Shown: positions 1 to 9,859 of the stretch, piece after piece
How positions within the stretch are numbered: the stretch's first letter is position 1
Layout of the letters: every line of letters begins with the position of its first letter
Source of the DNA: Streptomyces sp. ERV7
GTDB lineage: Bacteria > Actinomycetota > Actinomycetes > Streptomycetales > Streptomycetaceae
Direction of reading: 5' to 3'
Length of the DNA stretch: 64,000 nt
Assembly: GCF_001653515.1 (NCBI RefSeq)
Contig: NZ_LYOY01000040.1
Coordinates: 1,364,001-1,428,000 of the forward strand
Translations under genes and position numbers: made by a program
Notes under the pieces: generated by a model
Databases searched by the model: none
What the model was told of the DNA's origin: nothing
The model's input: the letters and a program-made list of their open reading frames with translations, nothing else

Positions 1-1
1 C

Positions 2-388
2 GACTCCAAGTTCGACCTGGACACCGACCAGGGCGCGGCCGTGGAGAAGGACGTGACGCCGGTGACCACACCGAGCGGCACCCCGTCCAACACGCCCTCG
101 CACACGCCGTCCAAGACGCCGTCCAAGACGCCTTCGCACACGCCGTCCAAGACGCCGACGAAGACGCCGACGACGGGTGGGACCAACGGCAACCCGACCA
201 ACGGGGGCCAGACGAACGGCGGTACCACCACCGGCCAGACCAACGGCGGTCAGACGAACGGCGGTACCACCACCGGGCAGACCAACGGCGGTACCACCAC
301 CGGGACCACCGACGGCGGTACCACCACCGGGACCACCGACGGCGGGACGACCCAGGGCACGATCCAGGGCGGCGGCACCACGCCGTAG
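2..388 (+). CDS. C-terminal tail of a Thr/Pro-rich protein, probably a penicillin-binding protein (5' end outside window)
   Basis: The frame is open from base 2, so the gene starts upstream of the window; the stop is TAG at 386-388. Only a low-complexity tail is visible: about ten repeats of the TPSKTPSHTPS type, then a Gly/Asn/Thr/Gln block built from NGGTTTGQT-like units, with matching short tandem repeats in the DNA (about 85-170 and 195-345). Such Thr/Pro tails are common at the surface-exposed C-terminus of Streptomyces bifunctional penicillin-binding proteins, and I recall a PBP gene at this place beside the fumarase-wblI-glpX cluster. That identity is inferred from context; no catalytic domain is in view. 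Confidence 0.55.
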   Translation, partial: DSKFDLDTDQGAAVEKDVTPVTTPSGTPSNTPSHTPSKTPSKTPSHTPSKTPTKTPTTGGTNGNPTNGGQTNGGTTTGQTNGGQTNGGTTTGQTNGGTTTGTTDGGTTTGTTDGGTTQGTIQGGGTTP

Positions 389-405
389 CCCGGGCCCGTG
401 GCACA

Positions 406-445
406 CGTTTCGGCCCCCCACCCGTCAGGGCGGGGGGCCGAAACG
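406..445. terminator. Intrinsic terminator-like hairpin
   Basis: A perfect 14-bp stem (CGTTTCGGCCCCCC at 406-419 against its complement at 432-445) with a 12-nt loop begins 18 bases after the stop codon of the upstream gene. There is no T-run, which is usual for Streptomyces terminators. It lies between two convergent reading directions and may work both ways. Confidence 0.6.
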
Positions 446-502
446 TCGGCGGGGCGCTGAGAGCCTGTCTTTGAACCCCCGCCTGCGCCCCGACGCCCGG
501 CA

Positions 503-871
503 CGCACGCTCCAGGACGGACCCGCTGACGCCGTCCTTGAGGTGGCCCGCGATGTCGGAGACCAGCCGCTCGCGCGCGGCGTCGTCGAGCACCTGGCGCA
601 CCTGGGTGCCCGCCTGGCCCCAGTCGTCGTCCTCGCTGTGCGGCCGGTAGGCCTCGCGGACCATCTCACCGGCCGTCCGCCACCCGGTGGGGTCCCCGAA
701 GCCCTCCACGGCCGCCGGGGGGCCGCCGTGGGAGTTGGGCGCGTACGGCGCCCCGGCGCGGGACGGCTCGTAGCGCATCGGCCCGTCCTTCGCGTAACCG
801 TTGACCTGCGAGCGGGCCCGGTTGGGCGGCAGCTGCGCGTAGTTGGGGCCGATCCGGTAGCGGTGGGTGTC
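503..871 (-). pseudogene. Catalase relic (C-terminal fragment)
   Basis: Translation from about 871 down to 503 reads as the end of a monofunctional haem catalase: DTHRYRIGPNYAQLPPNRA, then VNGYAKDGPMRY, YAPNSHGGP, and the catalase-related tail (EDDDWGQAGTQVRQVL, LVSDIAGHLKDGVS). The haem-binding core of about 330 residues is absent, the residues before DTHRYR do not look like catalase, and the last expected segment (YWRNVD-like) is replaced by unrelated sequence after VLERA, suggesting a frameshift or deletion near 500. The frame stays open from 916 to 425, but a working enzyme is impossible. Decay is recent enough that the wording of the family is still clear. Confidence 0.8.
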
Positions 872-989
872 GCGGGGGATGGCCCCCATCGGGGATGGGT
901 GGGTCGCTTCGTCCACGAGCCAGTCAACTCCGCCGACAAGGTGTCGGCAACATCTGGATCCCGCTCCGTACGGGGCCGGGCGGCCCGCC

Positions 990-2705
990 TCAGGGGCGGG
1001 TCGCCAGCTCGAACCAGACCACCTTGCCGCCCGAGAGCCGGGTCGCGCCCCACCGCCTGGCCAGCCGGTTCACCAGGAAGAGGCCGCGCCCGCCCTCGTC
1101 GGTGTCCCGCGCCCGCCGTTGCCGGGGCAGCTGCGGGGAGTCGTCGCCGACCTCGCAGCGCAGGACGTCCGTCTTGAGCAGCCGCAGGGTCACCGGGCGC
1201 TCCGCGTACCGCACGGCGTTGGTGACCACCTCGCTGACCAGCAGCTCCACCGAGTCCGTGAGCTCCTCCAGACCCCAGCGGTCCAGGGCGCGCCGGGCCA
1301 GGCGCCGGGCCCGGCCGGGGGCCGAGTCCTCCGGGTCCAGGAACCAGTACGCCACGTCGCTCGGCGCGATCCCGTCGAAGCGGGCCGCCAGCAGCGCGAT
1401 GTCGTCGTCCCGGTCGCCGGGGCCCAGCATGTCCAGGACGTCGTCGCAGAGCGCCTCAAGGGGCGGCGGGTGGTCCGGGCCGGTCAGCTGGGCGGTGGCG
1501 GCGAGGCGCTCCCGCAGCTGCTCGATACCGGTCCACACGTCCCGCAGCCGGGACTCGACGAGCCCGTCCGTGTACAGCAGCAGGGTGGCGCCCGCCGGGG
1601 CGTCCAGCTCGACCGCCTCGAAGTCGACCCCGCCCACGCCGATCGGCGCGCCCGGCGGCACCCGCAGCACCTCGGCGCGCCCGCCCAGGTGCAGCAGCAC
1701 CGGCGGCGGGTGCCCGGCGTTGGCGATGGTGATCCGGTGGGCGACCGGGTCGTACACCGCGTACAGGCAGGTCGCCATCCGGTCGGTGCCGAGGCGCTGG
1801 GCCTGCTCGTCGAGGTGGTGCAGGACCTCCTGGGGCGGCAGATCGAGCCCGGCCAGGGTCTGCGCGGTGGTGCGCAGCTGGCCCATGATCGCGGCCGAGG
1901 TCATGGAGTGGCCCATGACATCGCCGACAACCAGCGCCACCCGGCTGCCGGGCAGCGGGATCGCGTCGTACCAGTCGCCGCCGACCCGGGCGGTCTCGGC
2001 GGCCGGCAGATAGCGCGAGGCCAGCCGTACGCCGGTGGGCTGGGGCAGCGAGTCCGGCAGCATGGTGCGCTGGAGCTCGTCCGCGATGTACGCCTCGCGC
2101 CCGTACAGCACGGCCTTGTCGATGCCGAGTGCGGTGTGGGTCGCCAACTGGGCCGCCACCAGCAGGTCGTTCGCCTCGAAGGCGGGCCGCTCCAGGCCGC
2201 GCACGAACACGGCGGCGCCGATCACGCGCCGCCGTCCCCGGAGCGGCGCGAGTATCGTCCGGTGGCCGCCGGGGACCTGGCGGTCGGGGCCGAGCAGCTC
2301 GGCCAGGGCGAGCCGGGCGGGCACGGAGTCGCCGAAGACCGGCCGCACCCCGCGCAGCACCTCGGCGAGGGCGCCGCCGGTGCGGACCTCGCAGAGCTCG
2401 GCGGCCGGGGTCAGGTCGGTCTGGGCGTTCAGCAGGGACAGGGCGTCGATCGCCTCCGGCTCCTGCAGCGACTCGTCGACTAAACGCAGCCGGTCGGTTC
2501 GGCGCAGCCGCAGCACGAAGGGGCTGGCGGGCCGCTCGTCCCCGACCGGAAGCGGGTCGCGCAGATGCACGAGTATCGCGTCCGAGAAGGTCGGGACGGT
2601 GGCCCGGCACAGCCCGAGCACGATCTCGTCGAGGTCTATCCCGCGCGCGATCCTGCGGGTCGCGGCGCCCACGAACCGCAGCCGGTCGCCCTCGCGGCGG
2701 GCCAC
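990..2705 (-). CDS. SpoIIE-type PP2C phosphatase with RsbW-like kinase domain (TTA-containing)
   Basis: This 571-aa protein has an N-terminal GAF-like sensor (about 10-165), a PP2C/SpoIIE phosphatase (about 190-400; GGDWYDAIPL, VVGDVMGHSM, LLLYTDGLVESR, DDDIALLAARF) and a C-terminal GHKL ATPase of the anti-sigma type (about 430-565; ELLVSEVVTNAVRYAE, EGGRGLFLVNRLARRWG). Such proteins set the phosphorylation of STAS anti-sigma antagonists in partner-switching networks. Translation begins at GTG, with GGGGA about 12 bases upstream. Codon 75 (2481-2483) is TTA, so translation should depend on the bldA tRNA. The gene follows fumarase on the same strand after 41 bases; co-transcription is possible. 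Its STAS partner is not in the window. Confidence 0.88.
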   Translation of the reverse strand: MARREGDRLRFVGAATRRIARGIDLDEIVLGLCRATVPTFSDAILVHLRDPLPVGDERPASPFVLRLRRTDRLRLVDESLQEPEAIDALSLLNAQTDLTPAAELCEVRTGGALAEVLRGVRPVFGDSVPARLALAELLGPDRQVPGGHRTILAPLRGRRRVIGAAVFVRGLERPAFEANDLLVAAQLATHTALGIDKAVLYGREAYIADELQRTMLPDSLPQPTGVRLASRYLPAAETARVGGDWYDAIPLPGSRVALVVGDVMGHSMTSAAIMGQLRTTAQTLAGLDLPPQEVLHHLDEQAQRLGTDRMATCLYAVYDPVAHRITIANAGHPPPVLLHLGGRAEVLRVPPGAPIGVGGVDFEAVELDAPAGATLLLYTDGLVESRLRDVWTGIEQLRERLAATAQLTGPDHPPPLEALCDDVLDMLGPGDRDDDIALLAARFDGIAPSDVAYWFLDPEDSAPGRARRLARRALDRWGLEELTDSVELLVSEVVTNAVRYAERPVTLRLLKTDVLRCEVGDDSPQLPRQRRARDTDEGGRGLFLVNRLARRWGATRLSGGKVVWFELATRP

Positions 2706-2746
2706 GGCCGCGCTGTCCCCGCCGGTGAAGGGGCGGGGTGGGGCGC

Positions 2747-4426
<1,680 letters not shown>

Positions 4427-4615
4427 TCCTCACTCGGCAGACGGCGGCTGACCTCCATTGGCACAGCACCCTCAAGCGTATGCGGCCGTCACGGCGCCGA
4501 TCCTGTGAGGTAGGGCTCAGTTGCGAAAGGGGGCGCGGGGCATGCTCCGGGCGCCGCCGCGCCGACCCTCGCGTGCCCCTAGTCGCGATCTATCGCGTTT
4601 GGGTACGCTGAATCC

Positions 4616-5332
4616 GTGGACGATTCCGTGGACCTCGAAAAGCACGCCGGGCCGCAGCCGGTGAAGCCCCTGGAGGCCGCCCCTCTGCGCGCCTCCGACG
4701 CCGACCGCGACCGGGTCGCCGACATCCTGCGCGAGGCGCTCGCGGAGGGCCGGCTGGACGCGGAGGAGCACGCCGAGCGCATCGACGGCGTCTACCGCGC
4801 CAAGACGATGGGCGAACTGGAACCGCTCGTACGGGACCTGCCCGCGGCAGCCGGCGGCGCGCACCGGTTCGGCGCGTCCTCCTCCGCGTCGCCCACGCCC
4901 GCGTATGCGACCGCACACGCTCCGGACGAGGCCGCGGGGCCGGTCGCCGCCGAGAATCTGGTCGCCGTCTTCTCCAGCTCCACCCGCAAGGGGCGCTGGC
5001 GCATCGGCCGCCGCACGAACGCGTTCGCGCTCTTCGGCAGCGTCGAGATCGATCTCACCGAGGCCTATTTCGAACAGCGGCTTTCCGTCATCAACGCCAC
5101 GTCGATCTTCGGCAACATCGAGGTCCGGGTCCCCGAGAACCTCACGCTGCGGGGCAGCGGCACCGGCGTCTTCGGCAACTTCGAAGTGGACACCCTGGAG
5201 GCCGAACACCCCGAGGCACCCGTGGTCGTCGTCAATGGATACTCGGTATTCGGCAACATCGAGGCCAAGCCCAAGCGCGGCAAGCGGATCGCCGACCTCC
5301 ACGACCGCCTGCGCAAACGCCTCGACTCCTGA
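4616..5332 (+). CDS. DUF1707 (SHOCT-like) protein with LiaF-like beta-helical tail
   Basis: A 238-aa protein whose residues 23-76 form the DUF1707 motif (PLRASDADRDRVADILREAL, then EEHAERIDGVY), a short actinobacterial domain often found in envelope-stress proteins. The C-terminal half (about 105-225) has repeated F-G-x-V/I-E/F strands (FALFGSVEIDL, SIFGNIEVRVP, GVFGNFEVDT, SVFGNIEAKP) like the cell-wall-active antibiotic response domain of LiaF. No signal peptide or membrane segment is visible. The likely start is the GTG at 4616; a -10-like TACGCT lies only about 12 bases upstream and there is no clear ribosome site, so a leaderless message is plausible. Function is unknown. It is divergent from fumarase and precedes wblI. 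Confidence 0.82.
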   Translation: MDDSVDLEKHAGPQPVKPLEAAPLRASDADRDRVADILREALAEGRLDAEEHAERIDGVYRAKTMGELEPLVRDLPAAAGGAHRFGASSSASPTPAYATAHAPDEAAGPVAAENLVAVFSSSTRKGRWRIGRRTNAFALFGSVEIDLTEAYFEQRLSVINATSIFGNIEVRVPENLTLRGSGTGVFGNFEVDTLEAEHPEAPVVVVNGYSVFGNIEAKPKRGKRIADLHDRLRKRLDS

Positions 5333-5481
5333 CGCGTCGCGTCCGCACACTTTTGGTCATCGGCGCGCGATTGCGATTTCGGACAACGGAACTCAGTGCA
5401 TAGGCACGCGCACAGCGGGTAGGGACTGTCGCATCGTCGCTCGCTCGCGAAGCCGTCGTCAGCCGTCGTCAGGAGTTGGCC

Positions 5482-5838
5482 GTGCTGCATCCGCCGCATC
5501 AGTCCCTGCAGGTCGCCGTCGCAGTCCCGCCGCAGCGCGGCCCAGCTCGGGAGGACCAGGCGGGCCCGTGGCACACGGAGGCGGTCTGCCGCCGGGACGA
5601 GGCGGGGCTGTTCTTCGCTCCCTCCAAGGAGCCGACGGCCGCGCGCCTGTCGCGCGAGGAGGCCGCCAAGCGCGTCTGCGCCCGCTGTCCCGTCATGGTC
5701 GAGTGCCGCGAGCACGCCCTGCTGATGCCCGAGCCGTACGGGGTGTGGGGCGGTCTGACGGCGGCTGAGCGGCGCGTGGTGCTGGCCCGCCGGCGCCGGC
5801 GCGAGGTCGAGCTGAAGAAGGCCGCGTCCGCCGCCTGA
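5482..5838 (+). CDS. wblI: WhiB-like iron-sulfur regulatory protein (WblI-like)
   Basis: A 118-aa WhiB-family protein. Four cysteines (C36, C66, C69, C75, spaced x29, x2, x5) bind a [4Fe-4S] cluster, followed by the GVWGG turn (at about 86) and a basic C-terminal tail (RRRRRREVELKK) typical of DNA or sigma-factor contact. These proteins act with the principal sigma factor in redox or developmental control. AGGAG at 5471-5475 stands six bases before the GTG at 5482, which decides this start over the in-frame TTG at 5476. Position between the DUF1707 gene and glpX matches wblI of Streptomyces. It is convergent with glpX across a hairpin terminator. Confidence 0.92.
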   Translation: MLHPPHQSLQVAVAVPPQRGPAREDQAGPWHTEAVCRRDEAGLFFAPSKEPTAARLSREEAAKRVCARCPVMVECREHALLMPEPYGVWGGLTAAERRVVLARRRRREVELKKAASAA

Positions 5839-5856
5839 CGCGCGCGTACGTACGCG

Positions 5857-5893
5857 AAGGGGCGCTCCCGTCCGCACAACGGGGGCGCCCCTT
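5857..5893. terminator. Bidirectional terminator between wblI and glpX
   Basis: AAGGGGCGC (5857-5865) pairs with its complement ending at 5893, extended inward by CCCG/CGGG around a loop of about ten bases. It lies between the stops of two convergent genes (5838 and 5921) and probably serves both. Confidence 0.65.
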
Positions 5894-5920
5894 CACGTAT
5901 CCGCGTGACCTCCGGGGCCG

Positions 5921-6952
5921 CTACTTCGCCCGGTCGAAGTCGATCTGGCTGTAGGCGCGCAGCTTCGACAGCCGGTGGGTGGAGTCGATCTGCCGGATCG
6001 TGCCCGACTTCGAGCGCATGACCAGCGACTGCGTGGTGGCGGTCTCCGCGCGGTAGCGGACGCCTCGCAGCAGCTCGCCGTCGGTGATGCCGGTGGCGAC
6101 GAAGAACACGTTGTCGCCGGAGACGAGGTCGTTGGTCGACAGCACGCGGTCCAGATCGTGACCCGCGTCCAGGGCGCGCTGCCGCTCGGCGTCGTCCTTG
6201 GGCCAGAGCTTGCCCTGGATGGTGCCGCCGAGGCACTTGATGGCGCAGGCGGAGATGATGCCTTCCGGCGTGCCGCCGATGCCCATCAGCAGGTCCACAC
6301 CCGTGCCTTCGCGCACGGCCATGATCGACCCGGCGACGTCTCCGTCGGAGATGAACTTGATACGGGCGCCGGTCTCCCGGATCTCCTTGACGATGCCCTC
6401 GTGACGCGGGCGGTCGAGGATGACGACCGTGACGTCCTCGGGGGAGGAGTTCTTGGCCTTGGCGACGCGCCGGATGTTCACCGAGACGGGGGCGTTGATG
6501 TCGACGAAGTCGGCGGCCTCGGGCCCGGTGACGAGCTTGTCCATGTAGAAGACGGCCGAGGGGTCGAACATGGTCCCGCGGTCGGCCGCCGCCAGCACCG
6601 CGATGGCGTTGGGCATGCCCTTGGCGTTGAGGGTGGTGCCGTCGATCGGGTCGACGGCGATGTCGACCTCGGGTCCGGTGCCATCGCCGATGCGCTCTCC
6701 GTTGTAGAGCATCGGAGCTTCGTCCTTCTCGCCCTCTCCGATGACGACGACGCCGTTCATGGAGACGGTGGAGACGAGGGTGCGCATGGCGTTGACCGCG
6801 GCGCCGTCGGCGCCGATCTTGTCGCCGCGTCCCACCCAGCGGCCCGCTGCCATGGCGGCGGCCTCGGTGACCCGGACCAGTTCCAGGGCGAGGTTGCGAT
6901 CAGGAGCCTCGGGAGAGACCTCGAGTTGGGGCGGCAAGTTGTGCTCGGTCAT
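5921..6952 (-). CDS. glpX: Class II fructose-1,6-bisphosphatase
   Basis: A 343-aa GlpX-family enzyme that hydrolyses fructose 1,6-bisphosphate to fructose 6-phosphate, the committed gluconeogenic step; most Streptomyces rely on it. Metal and substrate motifs are present: GDKIGADGAAV near the N-terminus, VVIGEGEKDEAPML, VDIAVDPIDGTT, and the later MGIGGTPEG and KLWPKDDAER. The start is ATG at 6952. The region from 6888 upward is an exact tandem duplication (see the repeat entry), so a second copy of the ribosome site, start codon and first 21 codons lies directly upstream in a different frame. The gene is divergent from the DUF4245 gene. Confidence 0.95.
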   Translation of the reverse strand: MTEHNLPPQLEVSPEAPDRNLALELVRVTEAAAMAAGRWVGRGDKIGADGAAVNAMRTLVSTVSMNGVVVIGEGEKDEAPMLYNGERIGDGTGPEVDIAVDPIDGTTLNAKGMPNAIAVLAAADRGTMFDPSAVFYMDKLVTGPEAADFVDINAPVSVNIRRVAKAKNSSPEDVTVVILDRPRHEGIVKEIRETGARIKFISDGDVAGSIMAVREGTGVDLLMGIGGTPEGIISACAIKCLGGTIQGKLWPKDDAERQRALDAGHDLDRVLSTNDLVSGDNVFFVATGITDGELLRGVRYRAETATTQSLVMRSKSGTIRQIDSTHRLSKLRAYSQIDFDRAK

Positions 6953-7111
6953 CGGAGCGCACCTTTCTGTACGGCGACGGCCGGGAAAAGAGGGTGCCTG
7001 CGAGGTTGCGATCAGGAGCCTCGGGAGAGACCTCGAGTTGGGGCGGCAAGTTGTGCTCGGTCATCGGAGCGCACCTTTCTGTACGGCGACGGCCGGGAAA
7101 AGAGGGTGCCT
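6888..7111. repeat. 112-bp exact tandem duplication of the glpX leader and first codons
   Basis: Bases 6888-6999 and 7000-7111 are identical over the full 112-bp period, with one more matching base at the junction. Each copy carries the glpX ribosome-binding region, the ATG and the first 21 codons. Because 112 is not a multiple of three, the outer copy cannot extend glpX. Either a real duplication or an assembly artefact could explain it. Confidence 0.95.
6900..7064 (-). other. Upstream reading frame (54 codons) made by the duplicated glpX start
   Basis: The duplicated ATG at 7064 opens a frame identical to GlpX for its first 21 codons (MTEHNLPPQLEVSPE and on), then runs out of the glpX frame for 33 codons, ending at 6900-6902, 50 bases beyond the true glpX start at 6952. 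It has the same ribosome-binding context as glpX. If the duplication is real and transcribed, ribosomes starting here would cross the genuine start in the wrong frame, so the frame could lower or couple glpX translation. The peptide itself probably has no function. Confidence 0.6.
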
Positions 7112-7188
7112 GGACTCTATCGTTACGTCGACAAAATGAGCAGTGGGGGCCACGTATGAGCAGCGACATGACCTGAGACCATGGGTGC

Positions 7189-7722
7189 GTGGCAGGAACA
7201 CGTGGCAAGCAGAGTGTGCGGAACATGCTGCAGTCGTTGGCGGTGATCGGTATCGCCGTGGCTGTGATTTACATGTTCGTCCCGCACGACGGCAAGAAGG
7301 ATCCGGTCAAGGCGGTCGACTACCGCGTCGAGCTCCTGACGGTCCGGCGCGCCGCGCCGTACCCGGTGGCGGCGCCGGTCGGGCTCCCGGACCAGGACAA
7401 GTGGAAGGCGACCTCGGTCACCTACGACGGCCAGGCCGACAACGCCTGGCACCTGGGCTTCCTGGACCCGGACAAGGAGTACGTGGCGATCGAGCAGTCC
7501 TCGGCGCCCGACCGGGACAAGTTCGTGAAGTCCGTCGCCAAGAGGGCGGCGAAGACCGACCGCACCCAGGAGATCGCGGGCGCGACCTGGCGCCGCTGGG
7601 AGGGTCCCAAGTACGACGCCCTCGTCCGCGAGGACAAGGGCTCCACGACCGTGGTGACCGGCACGGCGGGGTTCGCCCAGCTGGAGCGGATGGCGGCGGC
7701 GCTGGAGCTCAAGAAGGCGTGA
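7189..7722 (+). CDS. DUF4245 membrane-anchored protein
   Basis: A 177-aa protein with a short basic N-terminus, a single membrane segment at about 14-31 (LQSLAVIGIAVAVIYMFV) and an extracytoplasmic domain of the DUF4245 family (about 40-175). The function of this family is unknown; it is widespread in actinobacteria and often lies beside glpX, as here. The start is GTG at 7189; the ribosome site is weak. It is divergent from glpX, with the duplicated leader in between. Confidence 0.85.
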   Translation: MAGTRGKQSVRNMLQSLAVIGIAVAVIYMFVPHDGKKDPVKAVDYRVELLTVRRAAPYPVAAPVGLPDQDKWKATSVTYDGQADNAWHLGFLDPDKEYVAIEQSSAPDRDKFVKSVAKRAAKTDRTQEIAGATWRRWEGPKYDALVREDKGSTTVVTGTAGFAQLERMAAALELKKA

Positions 7723-7748
7723 CGCCCGTCCGGCGCACCGGTACGGCG

Positions 7749-7786
7749 AAGGCCGCCGCACCCCCGAGCGGGGTGCGGCGGCCTTT
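7749..7786 (+). terminator. Intrinsic terminator after the DUF4245 gene
   Basis: A 14-bp GC stem (GGCCGCCGCACCCC, 7751-7764, with its complement ending near 7783) with a five-base loop is flanked by AA and TTTC. It stands 27 bases after the DUF4245 stop and also faces the end of the convergent nitroreductase gene. Confidence 0.75.
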
Positions 7787-7816
7787 CGTGTGCCGGGCCC
7801 TTCGCCGGGCCGCGGC

Positions 7817-8407
7817 TCAGACGGTGGTGACGACGTCGTCGTACGACAGGCGCGGGCTGCGCGGGTAGGACGCGTCCCCGCCCGGCTTGCCGATGTTGAC
7901 GACCATCAGCGGGGTGTGGTCGCCGTCCAGGAACTCCTTCTGGAGCCCGGCGCCGTCGAAGCCGGTCATCGGGCCGGCGGCGAGCCCGGCGGCGCGGACA
8001 CCGACGATGAAGTACGCGGCCTGCATCGCGGCGTTCAGACCGGCGGCGTTCTCACGGACCGGACGCTCGCTGAAGAACACGTCCTTGGCCTGCGGGAAGG
8101 CCGGGAACAGCGTCGGCAGCTCCTCGTGGAACTCGTTGTCGGCGGCGAGGATGGCGACCAGCGGGGCGGTGGCGGTCTTGGCCCGGTTGCCCTCGGCCAT
8201 GTGCGAGACCAGCCGCTCCCGCGCCTCGGCCGAACGCACCAGCACGATCCGCAGCGGCGTCTGGTTGAAGGCGGTCGGCCCGAACTTGACCAGGTCGTAG
8301 ATCGCCTGCACCTGCTCCTCGCTCACCGGCTCGTCGGTGAACGTGTTGGCGGTACGGGCCTCGCGGAAGAGGAGGTCCTGAGCGGCGGAGTCAAGGGCGA
8401 GAGACAT
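7817..8407 (-). CDS. RutE/HadB-like nitroreductase (malonic semialdehyde reductase family)
   Basis: A 196-aa FMN-dependent nitroreductase-fold protein. FREARTANTFTDEPVSEEQV, then YDLVKFGPTAFNQTPLRIV, and the C-terminal VNIGKPGGDASYPRSPRL match the RutE/HadB branch, which reduces malonic semialdehyde or small quinones and nitro compounds with NAD(P)H. No pyrimidine-degradation (rut) genes are nearby, so the substrate is open. A dyad overlaps its probable promoter (8479-8498), suggesting repressor control of the MarR/HxlR sort. It is divergent from an MFS relic. Confidence 0.85.
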   Translation of the reverse strand: MSLALDSAAQDLLFREARTANTFTDEPVSEEQVQAIYDLVKFGPTAFNQTPLRIVLVRSAEARERLVSHMAEGNRAKTATAPLVAILAADNEFHEELPTLFPAFPQAKDVFFSERPVRENAAGLNAAMQAAYFIVGVRAAGLAAGPMTGFDGAGLQKEFLDGDHTPLMVVNIGKPGGDASYPRSPRLSYDDVVTTV

Positions 8408-8478
8408 AACGAACCTTCCGGACTTACGGGGATTCCGCTTGCGGGGGATTCAAGCGGCGACGCCACCGTACGACGGAG

Positions 8479-8498
8479 TTAGGTTAAGCTTCAACTAA
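8479..8498. promoter_or_regulatory. Operator-like dyad in the nitroreductase promoter
   Basis: TTAGGTTAAGCTTCAACTAA matches its reverse complement at 16 of 20 positions and is centred on AAGCTT. On the minus strand it overlaps a candidate -35 (TTGAAG), with a -10-like TACGGT 17 bases on. TTGAA/TTCAA dyads are typical of MarR-type operators; no such regulator gene is adjacent. Confidence 0.5.
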
Positions 8499-8527
8499 AC
8501 GGGGCCCTGGGTGACTGGCGTCACAGA

Positions 8528-9151
8528 ATGGGTGGTTTTGGGGCCCGCCGGCTGCGCGTGCCGCCGTCGGTGCGCCCCGCCTTCGTCCCGGCGGCCATGG
8601 CCGGCTTCGCCGGGTTCGCCACCATGGGGCTGTTCACCTCGGTGGCACCGAGCTTCCTCAGCGAGGTGGTGGGGGTGAGCGAACCGGCGGTGTCCGGCAC
8701 GGTGGTCTTCACGGTGTTCGCGGCGTCGACGGCCGGTCAGCTACTGATGGGACGCTTCGGTGTGCGCCGGGCGCTGCCATGGGGCTGTGTGGTCCTGGTG
8801 GCGGGCATGGCGCTGATCTCCTGCGCGCTGCTCGCGGCCTCCCTGCCGCTGCTGGTGGTGGGGGCGCTCACCGCGGGCGCGGGGCAGGGTCTTTCGTTCA
8901 GGGCCGGTGTCACCGACGTGGGCGAGCACAGCCCGCCGGAGCGGCGGGCGGAGATCACCTCCGCGCTGTTCGTCGTGCTGTACGTGGCGATCTCGATCCC
9001 CGTGGTCGGAGTGGGGATCATGGCCGTCACCCTGGGCCTGCGCACCTCGGGCCTGATCTTCAGCGCCTGCGTCGCCCTGCTGGCGGCCACGACGGCGGTG
9101 CTGCTGTGGGTGCGGCCCGTACAGAAGAGCGTCGCCGACGTTCAGCCGTGA
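8528..9151 (+). pseudogene. MFS transporter relic (C-terminal half only)
   Basis: 207 residues with about six membrane segments. The sequence opens with an RLRVPPSVRPAFVPAAMAGF stretch that normally follows the central cytoplasmic loop of a 12-TM major facilitator, then runs through TM7-TM12 (GRFGVRR is the loop 8/9-type motif). The N-terminal six helices and the signature motif between TM2 and TM3 are absent; the 120 bases upstream are promoter, not coding. I read it as a 5'-deleted gene, probably without function, although the frame is intact. Confidence 0.7.
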
Positions 9152-9190
9152 GGTCCGGCCTTGCTCGCGGCAGGCTCCCGGCGAAGCCGC

Positions 9191-9598
9191 TCAACTCACC
9201 TGCCCCGGCGCGAAGTAGTCCCGCAGCCGGGCGATCTTGCCGTCGCGGACCCGGAAGATCTGGACCAGCGAGACCGTCGTGTCCGCTCCCCCTCCGTCGA
9301 AGACCGCGTCGATCTCGGCGATGAACACGTCCGGGTCATCGGTGAGGTGCAGCACATACCCGGACTTCTCCGTGTTCGGCGCTCCCCCGTCGCTCGTCTG
9401 CCGTGCGTAGTACGCCGCCATCGCGCTGCGGATCTGCTCCCGCCCCTCCATGCGCCGGGGGAAGGCCGCGCCTGCGTCCACGAGCGGCGCCTCCAGGACG
9501 CCGTCCTCGGTAAACAGTTCGGCAAGGGCGTCGGCGTTCCGCGTCAGTGTGCCGGCGTAGACGAGGTTCCTGAAGATTTCCTGTGGCGAACTGGACAC
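9191..9598 (-). CDS. SnoaL-like / NTF2-fold protein
   Basis: A 135-aa small alpha+beta-barrel protein: an N-terminal helix with LTRNADALAELFTEDGVLEAP, a middle GREQIRSAMAAYYAR and a last-strand VSLVQIFRVRDGKIARLRDYF. This is the ketosteroid isomerase-like/SnoaL fold. Members include isomerases, cyclases and ligand-binding proteins, so the reaction cannot be named. I chose the GTG at 9598 because GGGAG lies seven bases upstream; an in-frame ATG at 9643 has no such site. It is divergent from the cupin gene. Confidence 0.75.
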   Translation of the reverse strand: MSSSPQEIFRNLVYAGTLTRNADALAELFTEDGVLEAPLVDAGAAFPRRMEGREQIRSAMAAYYARQTSDGGAPNTEKSGYVLHLTDDPDVFIAEIDAVFDGGGADTTVSLVQIFRVRDGKIARLRDYFAPGQVS

Positions 9599-9859
9599 AG
9601 CGGGCTCCCGGGACGGGTAGAACAGACAGGAAGCCCACCTCATCACAGGGGTGTCCGCCGCGGAGCGACTTCCGCGAAGCGTCACCCGTGCCGTCCCCAG
9701 GGAATCCCGGGACGTGACGGAAGTCCCAGTCGATGATGAAGCGGCCCGGGTTGGCAAGGGGTCCCCGTTCGACTGCGGAGAAGTACCCGCAGACGAACAG
9801 GCGCGATATGGGGTAGATCAGAACTCAAGCCATTATCAAGCGGAAAGAGAAGACCTCTT

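Noticed and set aside
85..345. CRISPR or satellite array
   Set aside because: The repeats are codon-level low complexity inside a coding tail, without unique spacers.
460..480. Insertion-sequence end (AGAGCCTGTC...) near the catalase relic
   Set aside because: A similar GGGCCTGTC occurs at 52187, but no transposase, paired inverted repeat or target duplication can be seen at either place.
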